A stretch of 28,755 bases of DNA, from contig JACGCK010000402.1 of the NCBI GenBank assembly GCA_014925825.1, positions 1-28,755 on the forward strand, in the 5' to 3' direction. The position numbers were made by a program, and so were the translations under genes. Below the pieces are notes generated by a model that saw only the letters and a list, made by a program, of their open reading frames with translations, was not told where the DNA came from and did not search any database. This DNA is from Pholiota molesta (lineage: Eukaryota > Basidiomycota > Agaricomycetes > Agaricales > Strophariaceae). This document shows, piece after piece, positions 10,901-20,763 of this stretch; the first letter of the stretch is position 1; each line of letters begins with the position of its first letter.

Positions 10901-11335
10901 ATCATGCAGCGCGCGAACGACAAGCGGCGGCTCGAGGCGCTCGTCATCGCCAAGGGCAAGTTCAAGATGCCCGCGGGCGGCGCCGCCGCCGCGCCCGCCG
11001 CGAAGCGCGAGACGATGGCGGAGACCGCGGCGGCGCTGCTGCGCCTGGAGGGCGAGAAGATCGAGGTCGTGCCGGCGACGACGGCGGGCAAGCAGAGCGT
11101 GCTCAGCGACGAGGACCTGGACGTGCTGCTGGACCGGCGCCCAGAGGTGTTCGCGGAGCGCGGGCTCGGGTGGACGTCCGGGCGGAGGGAGCGGGTGGTG
11201 GGGGGTGGGGGCGCGGAGGCGGGTGCGGCGGTGGAGGGCGGCAGGAAGGCGGCGTTTGCGGTGTATGATGCGCCGCTGGACGAAGGCAATGATGCACTTG
11301 CGAAGATGATGGAAGAGGAGGAAGAGGTGGTGTGA
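7964..11335 (+). CDS. IRC5: SNF2-family chromatin remodeller, Lsh/HELLS/DDM1/Irc5 type
   Basis: Eleven exons splice to an intact frame of 927 residues: 7964-8128, 8179-8235, 8286-8598, 8653-8675, 8734-8859, 8915-9421, 9479-9558, 9634-10157, 10234-10475, 10526-10732 and 10796-11335. All introns are GT-AG, 50-76 nt, with matching phases. A Ser/Pro-rich N-terminus precedes a coiled basic region ([11 protein letters not shown]) and the ATPase core: [12 protein letters not shown], Walker [10 protein letters not shown] (about 178-187), [19 protein letters not shown] (about 364), [19 protein letters not shown], then [38 protein letters not shown] and [10 protein letters not shown] (about 757-766). 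The order and the [10 protein letters not shown] block fit the Lsh subfamily. In plants and animals this class slides nucleosomes so that DNA methylation reaches transposons; the yeast member Irc5 acts in genome stability. Two long charged inserts are unusual: Lys/Arg then Asp-rich at about 248-330, and acidic at about 510-610. It is nuclear by inference. Confidence 0.93.
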
Positions 11336-11355
11336 ATGTGGTTACGTCCGTCCGC

Positions 11356-11370
11356 TTTTTTTTTTTTTTT
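11356..11370 (+). repeat. T15 homopolymer after the SNF2 gene
   Basis: Fifteen T in a row lie 21 bases after the SNF2 stop codon. It sits in the presumed 3' untranslated region and may influence 3'-end formation, but I see no canonical AATAAA beside it. Confidence 0.7.
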
Positions 11371-11621
11371 GTTGCTCTGCTGTTGCTCTCCTGTTTTGTT
11401 CAGAATTGATATTTTAATCATCGCGCTATAGAACTTATACCCACCAATGTCACACGTATTCGTCTCATGCCATTGAAGATAGTTGCAGTCACCAATCAGT
11501 ATGGGAAATTTCGCAGACCCAGAATCTGAAAAGTATATTGGTATCTTCGACTTCTTCCTTTATCGCCATGTGATGATGTGCCGGATAGTTCATATATGGG
11601 CCGTGGACAGTTTTGGGCGTC

Positions 11622-11628
11622 TATATAT
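11622..11628 (+). promoter_or_regulatory. Possible TATA box of the Trf4-like gene
   Basis: TATATAT lies about 70 bases before the proposed ATG at 11696, with pyrimidine-rich sequence (ACCCTCCTTCG) between them. Spacing fits a fungal core promoter. It supports starting the gene at 11696 rather than at the upstream in-frame ATG at 11501. Confidence 0.35.
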
Positions 11629-11695
11629 CTATCGATCATCTTATCTGGACCCACCTGCCATCGCTTACCCTCCTTCGCATTTTAACAATCAAATA

Positions 11696-12971
11696 ATGTC
11701 GGATTATCTGGGCACCTCGTTGAAGGATAACATGAAGGCGGGCCGTCCGACGCGCACCAAAAGCGCAGGAGATTACATTGGGCAACCAATGTCAGCCTGT
11801 GGGGACTTTGCCAAATCCTCGTCACGTTCCTCCATGCAGTCTCCATGGTTGTTGCCAGCCAGTGGGTCTGCTTGCAGGTATGTCCTACTTACCTTCATCC
11901 CGAATATCAGAGCTCACAACCTTTTGAATATAGTCTACACGACGAAATTACAAAGTTCATGAGTTACATGGAGCCTACCGCCTCCGAGAAAGCGATGCGC
12001 CAAGATCTCGTCAGACGCTTCACCAACCTCATCGCATCCTTCGGGATGGATGCCACCGTTCGTCCCGTCGGATCGTACGTGACAGACCTCTACCTTCCCA
12101 CTTCCGATATCGACATGGTTCTCACTGTTCCTGGACACACCTCTTCGTTCTTGGCGGGATCAAATCTGCGTCGCGTTTTATATAAAACTAAGGCTCGGGG
12201 CTTCGCAAGCGAAGTAAATGACGTCCTACACGCAAAAGTTCCCCTTATCAGGATCAAGGACAAGGTTACCGGGATAGAGATGGACTTGACGGCTGCAGAC
12301 ACCCACGGCATCAAGGCCACTGAAGCCGTACAGAAATGGATGCAGAATGATATGGAGATCATCAAGATGCTCGTCACTGTAGTCAAGATGTTCCTGTTGA
12401 TTAGGAGATGCGGAACAACGTACACAGGGGCGTGAACTCGTACGTGCTCGTTTGGATGGTGGTCGCCTGGGTCCACCTTGAATGGAATACCAAAACCAAC
12501 ACGGCCTCAACGTCAACAACGACAGGAAGAGTCCATACGTCTGAGACGACGATTGGAGCACCTATGAAAGAAACTACACCACCTGTTGATTTCGGGAGGG
12601 TCCTGGAGGAGTTCCTCGATTTCTACGGTAATAAATTTGATTATTACGAACGCGCTATTGAAATCGAACCACGACCTTCGTACCGGACCAAGATATATTC
12701 CTACTCTCAATATCCGATTACCCAGAGTTATTCACTTTCCATCTTCGATCCTGCGGACCGCACCATCGACATGGGCGCCAAGGCGTACGGTATTAAACAT
12801 GTTCAGGCGTCATTCCGACGTGCCCACAAGCTTCTGGTCGAGAGACAAAGCTCAGATAGAGCGGCAAAGAGTAAGGGAAGTCGCAGCAGCATATTGGGTG
12901 AAATTTTGGGAGGCGATTTCACGAACTTTGAGGCAAGAAGGAAGAAATTGGGATACGGTAACCCTCAGTGA
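11696..12971 (+). CDS. Divergent Trf4/Cid14-like non-canonical poly(A) polymerase, one frame break
   Basis: Exon 1 (11696-11877) is joined to exon 2 (11934-12971) by a 56-nt intron starting GTATGT. Exon 2 reads LHDEITKFMSYMEPT, then the nucleotidyltransferase signature GSYVTDLYLPTSDIDMVL: Gly107-Ser108 and the metal-binding pair Asp119/Asp121. IEMDLT (Asp178) would be the third acidic residue. The PAP-associated region continues with HRGVNSYVLVWMVVAW, FLDFYGNKFDYY and LSIFDPADRTIDMG. About 406 residues would result, shorter than yeast Trf4. In the TRAMP complex such enzymes add short A-tails to nuclear RNAs for exosome decay. Between LIRR and RNNVHRG (about 12402-12412) the frame steps by one missing base, giving a stop at 12433-12435 if read literally. 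There is no intron that could explain it, because both sides are conserved. Many usually constant positions differ, so this is probably a fast-evolving paralogue; it may be a recent pseudogene or an assembly error. Confidence 0.75.
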
Positions 12972-13050
12972 CTCCTTTGTGATGGTAGCCATAAGAAATA
13001 ATACGAAGGAAGTAAATCGATGCCATATTGGTTGGTTATTAGGCTAATGA

Positions 13051-14750
13051 TTACAGCGCAGCATAATATCCACGTCGGCCACCCCACCGTCGGAACTCGC
13101 GAACTTCATCGTCAACACGAGGGTTCTCGCGGTAAAACCGTCTGCGCAGAAGCACAAACACAACAGGAAATGCCAAGATGTAAACTACAATCGCAATGCC
13201 AATAACAATACCGCCAACTGATTCGGGATGTACCTCCCTAGAAACAGAGCTGTTAGCTAAAATATGTGCTCGCGAGCTGTATCGATATTTACTGAGTTCC
13301 CCAAAAGAAGAGATTTCGGTCTGTTACCCTCGAGTTGGGTGCGGTAAAAGTACTAGTCGATGTCGGAGTAGGATTGGTATGTTTTCCAGTAGGCGATGTC
13401 GTAGGTGAATCTGCAGCGGTAGTTGCATAAATAGTAAGATTGGTGTGTGTTGTGCTTTTGAATCCGCTTGCGGATTGTGTGGTTGGCGTGGTTGAAAAAG
13501 AAGTTGGACTCTGTAAAGTGATCGTAGCGGTTACAATCATGGTGGTACTGCTACTTCCATCCGAATTGCCGCTGTTCGAAGTAGGCTTTCCCCTTGAAAT
13601 CGTAGTGGTAGATGAATTCAAAAGACTGACATGGTGTTGCTGCTAGAAATATGCTATAACCATGCTTGTAAAAAGGGAAGAAGGTTAGAAACGAACCGAG
13701 GTGGGTCGAAGAATGCTATGCGAGGTAGAGGGAGAGGAGGCTTTCGTTGATTTGCTGCTATGGGAAGGAAGGTGGTTGTCTCCGGGACTGCTGGGGGTTT
13801 GGGACTGGATCGTATTAGGCGCTGAACTCTAGAAACAGCAATTTAATTGCGCCACAATTAGTTAGTGCGCACGCCAGTCTAGCAAATACGTACCGAAGTT
13901 GTAGTTAGGCTATGGGATCCCGTAATGTTGACTGGTATTATGGATTGAAAAGGTGGTATCAAACTATTTGGTCCATCACTGGTATGCGGCAGTCCGGCGC
14001 TTATTGAACCTGTCGCCCCGAAATTTGTATTTGTAATAAAAGATGAAATCGTTTTCGTTGTCGATGAGGTCGATTGTGAAGGGTTGTGAGAGTGGTGATG
14101 GTAGAAAGAATCCGAACTACTATGGTGGGTATGATGGGTGATTGTCTTCAAGTTGCTTGTGGGTATCTTCGAAGGACTGTGACCGTGGCTCGCATGGTGG
14201 GCAGATGATGTGGATGTTGTATGTGTAGGACTTGAGGTGTTTTGTGCATCTGAAGGTCTTAGCCCAGGTCCTTGAGTGGAAGTTTCAAAATGAGTTCTAT
14301 GAGGATTGGAAGAGTACGTGTGAGTACGGATAGGCACTGGAGGGGTGGGTATAAAATACGGGCTGGATTGGATACTCGGAATATGAGCTAACGGAATCGG
14401 GAGGAATAATCATATATATCAAAATACCTTGTAGATGTAGTGATTGATGTCAAAGTCGCTATGATCGACGTGGTGTAAGGGCTACTACTCGATTCTGTAT
14501 TCTTCCCATTAGGAGGTGAAGTTTTGAATGGCGTCACTTTAGTCGTGTCTTTGTTCAAGGTTTTCGTGACTACCTCGATAGGAGAGGGGGAGGAAGGTAT
14601 ATGCAACGGAGAAGGTAAAGTGTTATGTGTGAAAGGTTTAGAGCCAGGAAGACCGTCGTTCTGCGGGCTAGTCGAAGAATCTGCAATGTGGGCGTCTACT
14701 GAGGCCAGAGCAGGTCCGAGTAACAGGAGTAAAAAGGATAGAGGCGCCAT
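13051..14750 (-). CDS. Ser/Thr-rich single-pass membrane protein, sensor-like
   Basis: Five exons on the minus strand (14750-14428, 14362-13894, 13828-13697, 13654-13328, 13233-13051) join in phase to 477 codons. The protein starts MAPLSFLLLLLGPALASVDA, a good signal peptide with cleavage near residue 17-20. Residues about 20-420 are Ser/Thr/Pro-rich with a His-rich part (HHTHHSSS, FYHHHSHNP) and several possible N-glycosylation sites, as expected of an O-mannosylated rod. Residues about 424-446 form one hydrophobic helix (GGIVIGIAIVVYILAFPVV), followed by a basic cytoplasmic tail of about 30 residues ending RRWGGRRGYYAAL. This layout is that of fungal Mid2/Wtc-like wall sensors or other plasma-membrane mucin-like proteins, but no WSC or cysteine domain is present. 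The exact role is unknown. The 3' end of intron 4 (ending GGGAG) is the least certain junction; the others have normal consensus. Confidence 0.75.
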
Positions 14751-17365
14751 TGGATCTGCGGGACGCGGCTTTATTGTCGCTCAAAAGCAGGAAACCAAAA
14801 TGTATGTATGCGACGGAGGGAGTTGGGAAGCAGGAGGGATGAAAGACATGTATCTCTGTGCTGATCTAGAAGCTATGCGGCATGGACAAAGATATCACCG
14901 TGGTCATATTGGCTTGGAAACTTCAAACAAAGATGAAAGCGCGATAGAGCACTGGAGTACGAGTGACTCTGCTGATATTGATGCATGGACTTGAGAACGG
15001 ACAGGTGCAATGGGCGAGCGGGCTTCTGACCATCAAGATCAATGATACCGGTGGAGGCCGGGACTTCATTCATTTGTAAGGTAAAAAAAGATCCTTGCAT
15101 ATATTCTAGTTGTCCTATTGGGACTCTGATGAGCGTCTGTGTTGACAGTTGAAAGTTTTCAAACAATCGCAATTTTTTAGGACATGGAACGGTGTCTTTT
15201 ACAGTCATAAGCGTCTATTTTTAGCTATGAACAGCACAGATGGCTTTTCTGAGCTGATCCACTGGCAATGATACGTCAATACAGTTTCGTGCATTTACAC
15301 AGCCGCTATTGAAATAATCAAATATAGAGAAATTTTAGTTATCCCGATACAGAACGGGTTTTGTGAGAAAATGCCATGCAGCATCAAGACGAGGTAAACG
15401 CCACACAAAAAATAAGCGCCGTTGGGACCCCCGACATCAACAATCCCATCATCGACCGTCGAGTTGTTCTTGCATGGACTCAAGTGCGATTAACACTTGG
15501 CGATAAAGACAATTTGCGCATCAATGCTGTGACCATTGAATATGCAGCGATGGTTCACTTTGAATACCTAATATCAATGCCTGATAGTTATGCTTGACAT
15601 TGAATTTATTGATGGTGTGCAATGAATGTGGATGAGTCAGAAGGACACAGCGTTGCTCTGTACTATGTAATACGTGGTTTCATGGGAAAAATGTATTGAC
15701 ACTAACAGGCAGGGTGAATGCCTCATGTTCACAGCGTGTTTGGTAGCATTGGTAAAAATATAGCTGAGCGCCGGGCACTTGTGTGTGGCGCCTGTACTTG
15801 GCGCCTGTACTAAGCCCGGCGCCCGCTGTTACGTTTGTAGGCGAAAGACTGCGGGGTGTGACCAGATAGACATAGCAAAAGTAGCAGATGTCGGGTGGTA
15901 CGGGGATATAGGAATTATATTCCGGTCTTGATATGGCAATGTAATTAACTTGGTTTGGATACGCTTTGAATTGGATGGAATGAGAGATGGATCGGCCCGT
16001 GCCACCGATTTTCTCGTTCTCTTCAAGTTCAATTCCACTGCATGCAGATTAGCTTACTAGCTATGCTCAATCTCCGTATACAGCTTTGAAGTTAGAAGAC
16101 AGTTGTTTTGCACTGCACTCGCATGCATCACTTCGTTATCAGAATGAAAGGACAACCGTAAGTCATTCGAGTTTCCTAAAAGAAGTATGCATATAAAAAA
16201 GGGTGTGCAGTTTTGCTGAAAGAGCGTGGAGGCGCTTGACATGACAGCTCGCGCAAGCTGCGGCGTCTAATATTAAAAACTGATGAATCTGGCAAGAAGC
16301 AAAACCACATGTCCCATAAGTTTTTTTATACACCTCACTCGGGGCGTCATCGGAAAGCAGTACGTAACGTATGGACCAGTACTGCACATTTTCTATCTCC
16401 AAGAGATATTGGGCGTTTATTCATTACTTATTGATAAGACTTTAATTAAATGAATACTTAACAGCAATGCGTAGGGAGGGGCTCGGTTTCGATCGACTGC
16501 AACAAAGGCCCGCTACTTTTGAAATACAACGACGGTAGTTAATATCCCTTTCAAAGCAATTAACACTTCGTATACCTGTTGCGGGGTGCACAGCTCTGGC
16601 CTGAGATGTACAAGTTAGAAATGGCCGCGGTTGCGAATTCATTGAGTGGATTTGACAGGCAGTGCCAAAAATGGAAAGCCTGGGAGTAGCCGACCACGCG
16701 TGGACAACGAGGCGTTTCTATTCCCTCGACCGCCAACAGGCGCATCCCCATGCTGTACGGAGGTATGCAAACATAAAAGATCCCCAGAATCGGCCACGGT
16801 TGGTCTCTTGTTTCTGACCCCAGCACCAAGGCCAAGGCGTTATCGGAGCAGAATCGCCAAATCCAGTGGCCAAAGGTCGCCTGTTGTTGTCAATTGGGCC
16901 TACTTCGTCGTCGGATACCGAACCGGAAGAAGGATTGAAATCGCGTAACAGGAGGATTGGCCATTGAATATTGCGGTGGCAGTTCACACGCCTGCCCGAG
17001 CGTCGGAGCGTGCGACGGTACGTGCTTTGTTTCGCTGGTCATTACATCTGTGTTGATTCAACCGTGCCACAGCTTTCATAGCTGCCTCAGCAGCTCAGCG
17101 GCCGAATCCTTAGCTGCGAGGCTCATTATATTCTATAACATCGCAGAGGACAAGACACTCGCTGGTCTCCCTTGTTTTTTCCCCTCCGATATCTTCAACA
17201 GATTCCTTGCACAGGTTGATACGCCCACAACAAACCATTCTTAGCTCGGGCCCCTAAGATCTTGGTTAAAGCTCGCGCGCTCGCGTGGCTTTCCCCTCCA
17301 TTCATCCTTTCTATCCTTTATCTTCAAGCTATTCACCACATCGATTTCTTCCTCAAGTCGCATAG
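14751..17365. other. 2.6-kb intergenic region
   Basis: No gene is supported. The largest open frames (14873-15208 minus, 15376-15597 plus, 16646-16948 plus) show no motif, start context or plausible splicing. A hydrophobic frame at 15483-15295 on the minus strand hints at a decayed membrane exon. A GC-rich inverted repeat lies at 15768-15822. The last 150 bases are pyrimidine-rich, as expected for the promoter and 5' leader of the gene starting at 17366. Confidence 0.5.
15768..15822. repeat. Inverted repeat enclosing a 13-bp tandem pair with GGCGCC words
   Basis: GCGCCGGGC (15768-15776) is the exact reverse complement of GCCCGGCGC (15814-15822). Between them GGCGCCTGTACT is repeated in tandem with a 13-base period (15787-15799 and 15800-15812, differing at the last base). 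GGCGCC, itself palindromic, occurs three times in the structure. The flanks are AT-rich, so this is a compact island able to form a hairpin. It might be a protein-binding cluster or a fragment of a small transposon. Confidence 0.6.
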
Positions 17366-20300
17366 ATGGCGACCTTGATTCAGGATCCGCGCCAGCCCTC
17401 ACATAAACATTCATGGCCAGCTTCGAATCCGAACGGGAACGGATTTGTGGCTGCCACTGCTCTTGCTCCCAACCCCAATCCACGCTTCCAGTATGCCCCT
17501 CCAGCTTCACGACCAACCGCGATCGCTGGCCCCGTCAACGGCGGAGGCACTGCCTATGGTAGCCTTTCTCCACTCCCGCCACACAACGAGGTCGAGATGA
17601 ACCGGGAAATGCTCATAAACGTCCTCGACTTCTTCGCGCAGCTCCTTTCGCAACACTTCGACTGGAGCGTCATCCAGGGCCAGCCCTCTGGATCCGCTGC
17701 AGCGCCCCCGGCGGGCATGCGATTGGTCGTGCACGGTGGGGCATGCATGCTGCTCCACCCCGGACTCTATGCCCTGTCTATGCAGCAGCAGTCGGCGTCG
17801 CCCTCCATGGCGGCAAGGACGAAGACGAGAGACGTGGATTATATTCATCGCGGGTTCCTTGCGGAGTATGGGCAGAATAGGATCCCGGACGCAGCGGAGA
17901 GGCTGAGAGAGTGCATTCAGGCGACGGCAAGGAGGTTCAACCTCGGCGCGGATTGGATGAACAGCGATGCGGATATTGCTCTGCCTATGGCGCATGAGTG
18001 AGTGTTACACTTCTATCAATCGATCGAGCTGTATATTCCAAGATAGCTAATTCAATTCGATCGTTGTAACTAGTCCGACTGGTAAAATCTACGACCCCAT
18101 CTACACTGCGTCAATAAGTCCTCAGAACATTGCCTTGCACACTATCTACAAGTCCTCCAACGGCTTCCTCACTCTGACCAGCGTCACCCCGTTTTGGGCT
18201 GTCGCCCTCAAGCTCGTGCGGTATACGAAGTGGGATCCCGGCGATATCTGCTTACTGCTTAGGTGAGCCATCGGGTTCTTTTGGTCTGTGCGTTGTGATA
18301 TGTTTTTTTCTTCCTTGCTTCGTCATCGCATGCTTCCAAATCTGCTCTTCTTGCCAGCACTTCGATTCTATTTAAATGGCTGGCTAGCCTGCTGGATGGA
18401 TGGACGGATGGATGGATGGAAATTCGAAATTCTCAGGATGGCCTTCTCTTGGGAGTTGATGTCGGAGGTTTTGGGTCGTCTGGATTTGGTCAGGCCATCC
18501 GATGTTCGGTTGAAGTGATGGAGATGCACGTCTCGGGCACATGCGATGCTTCTATGTTTGCTCCCTGCTGCTCCAGCCTGCGCTATTCTGGGCCCTACGC
18601 CCGAATATCAAACCGATTGTCCTATTTTCGTTTTGACATTTCATTTCCTTTTCATCCTGTTCTTCTTGTATGCAACCTCTTGTACGATTCCGAATATTGA
18701 TCCCCCTTATCTGAAGAAACGGCACCTTGCTGTCCAAAACCCAATGGACCCCCGAAACGCTGGAAGGCTGGCTCCTGACCGAATGCTGGGCCATGGGCTA
18801 CATCAACTTCGACGCGCGGAAGAAGGCGGAGATGCGCTCCCGCATCGAGCATGCGATACAGACGCTCGCGGAGTGGACGCACTACGTCGGCTCCGGATCG
18901 ACGCCCCCGGGCAGAGGGAGCGGCAGCGGCGAGCTCGGCGGCGTGTCAAGACACAGCGGCGAGCGCGAGAGAGACCGCGACCGAGACCGCGACCGCGGCC
19001 GGGCCCGCGAGCGCGATCGGGACAGGGACGCGGAGCCCCCGCTCAGCGCACACGACGCGATGGGCGGCGGCGGCGCCGTCGTCGGGGGCCAGTTCGCCAG
19101 CCAGCACGGCTGGAAGTACAGCTTCGGGCCGTCCCCGGCCGGGGGGCAGACGCAGGCCCCGCTCGCTGCAGTGGGCGCGTTCCCGCCGCCGCCGGTGGGT
19201 GGTGGTAATGCGCCTGCTGCTGCGGGCCTGAGCATACTGCCGCCGCCGCCGCCGCCGCCGAAGAATGTGCCCCCGGGCCAGCTGCATGTGAGTCAGTGGG
19301 GCAGCGGCGGCGGCATGGGCGCCGAGCGCGGGAAGAGCAAGTCGCGGAGCAAGAGCAAGAGCAGGAACGCGAGCCGGGTGGCGTCGCGGAATCACAGCCC
19401 GCAGCCGCCGCAGGAGATCTTCATCCCGCCGAATATAGCCTCGGACTCGGAGGACTCGGAGGAAAATGACGAGTATGGCGCGTTCTATGACCGTGGCCAG
19501 GTACAGCAGAGAGCATACGAGCAGCCTGGGCAGAGTGCGTGGGTGCATCTGAATCCAAATCCGAATCACGCTGCGCCCGTCGCCATCCCGCCTTTTCGTG
19601 CGCAGATGTCGAATCCGGACCCTGCCACCCAATCTGCGGTGGCGCCTTGGGCTCCGCAAACGCAAATGCAAACGCACGCTGGGGGCAACCGCAGCGACCC
19701 GTACGCGATGCGCAATCTCGACCAGGCGATAGGCGCGGCCCCCCCATACGGGCCCATATACAGCTCGCCGCAAGACTACGCCGCCGGCCACCTGCCTGGC
19801 TTCCCGAACCGCGCGCCGGCCAACGGATTCCAGCCTGTCATCCCCGTCATCCCACCCGACGCGCGCGTGCTGCTGCGGAAGAAGAAGGAGAAGCAGCGCA
19901 AGCTCGAGCGCCAGCGCGCGCGGGGCTCGAAGTGGGGCTATGCGTCGGGCACCGACTCGGAGGAGTCCGAGGGCGATTCGGATGCCGATGAGCATGACAA
20001 GGAGAACAGGATCCGCGAGCGCGGGCAGCGCAACGATCTGCTGGGGAAGAAGCTGGCGCAGACGGGGCCGTGGCATCAGATATACGCGCCTGTGCCTGGC
20101 GGTCGGTCCAACTCTGGGCCGCAATCTCAAATTCCAGGCGCGCAGCAGCAGCAGCAGCAGCAACAACAGCAGCAGCAGTTTTTGCACCCGCAGGATCCAT
20201 CGCGCCAGTACATGGCATCCTACGCATCAGCCCACGAACCAACGTCCTCTTCCTTCCTGACGGCAGGACGCAAATCGCGGCCTGGCTCGCGCAACCCCTC

Positions 20301-20763
20301 TCCCAATCCTGACACGAAACGGCGGCCAGCGCCGCTAGACCTGACACCACCGGCGCCAGTCATCCCCGCACTCCTGCCTCAGATGCCGGGTCCGGACGGC
20401 GGCCCGGTGATACCCCCGCCGACGTTCGCTGATCCCGCGCTGCTGGCGCAGTATCAGTTTGAGCAGCAGAAGCAGGACTATCAGCGGGAGAGGGAGCAGC
20501 GCCAGATGATGGTGGAGAGGGAGAAGGCGTTTTACCAGCGGCGCCAGTTTCAGCAGGTGCCGGCGCAGTACCAGGAGCAGACGCAGCAGCAACAGCAGCA
20601 GCAACATATGTATCAGCATCAGCAGTATCAGCAAATGCAACAACAACAGCAGCAGCAGCAGCAGCAGCAACAACAACAACAACAGCAACAACAGCAGCAG
20701 CAACAGCAGCAATATCAGTATCAGTATCAACAGCATATGCAGCGGGCCTCGGGCTATCGCTAG
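17366..20763 (+). CDS. Nucleotidyltransferase-fold protein with RS-like and poly-Gln tail
   Basis: Three exons (17366-17997, 18074-18262, 18717-20763) splice in phase to 955 residues. The second intron is 454 nt, long for this genome. A disordered N-terminus precedes a conserved region at about 76-320. Helix EMLINVLDFFAQLL leads to VVHGGACMLL (Gly124-Gly125), RTKTRDVDYI (Asp156, Asp158), LGADWMN, and later FWAVALKLVRYTKWDPGDICLLL. That order (Gly-Gly, then Arg/Thr-x-Asp-x-Asp, then Trp-Met/Leu-Asn, then Lys-Leu...Arg...Asp-Ile) is the pattern of minimal nucleotidyltransferases of the DUF6036/AbiEii superfamily. I associate this domain in fungi with DUF7582, from memory. The tail of about 630 residues has an Arg-Asp/Arg-Glu repeat (about 354-380), proline runs, a KSKSRSKSKSR stretch (about 470), acidic patches, and two glutamine tracts. 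RS-like and Gln-rich parts suggest nuclear condensates or RNA-related work; this is inference. Substrate and activity are unknown. Confidence 0.85.
18393..18420 (+). repeat. GGAT tetranucleotide repeat inside intron 2
   Basis: Seven imperfect TGGA/GGAT units, one with ACGG, lie within the 454-nt intron of the nucleotidyltransferase-fold gene. It is a microsatellite and probably explains part of the unusual intron length. Confidence 0.75.
20143..20178 (+). repeat. CAG/CAA tract encoding 12 glutamines
   Basis: Twelve in-frame CAG or CAA codons follow a Pro-Gly-Ala stretch in exon 3 of the gene at 17366-20763. The mixture of CAG and CAA suggests an established protein feature rather than a fresh pure-repeat expansion. 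Confidence 0.9.
20638..20712 (+). repeat. CAG/CAA tract encoding 25 glutamines
   Basis: Twenty-five consecutive glutamine codons, mixed CAG and CAA, lie close to the C-terminus. They are preceded from about 20580 by shorter Gln runs broken by His, Tyr and Met. The tract is likely length-variable between strains. Confidence 0.9.

Noticed and set aside
11501..11695. Upstream in-frame ATG that would extend the Trf4-like protein
   Set aside because: The added residues look unlike protein sequence, and a TATA-like word with pyrimidine-rich leader lies between it and the ATG at 11696.
15295..15483. Hydrophobic minus-strand frame resembling an exon of agaric membrane proteins (GAYFLCGVYLVLMLHG)
   Set aside because: No ATG start, no plausible neighbouring exon and no further membrane segments in the right order. 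At most a remnant.
18946..20187. 413-codon minus-strand frame inside the nucleotidyltransferase-fold gene
   Set aside because: High GC content and low-complexity codons keep the antisense frame open. The sense protein is spliced and carries a conserved domain.
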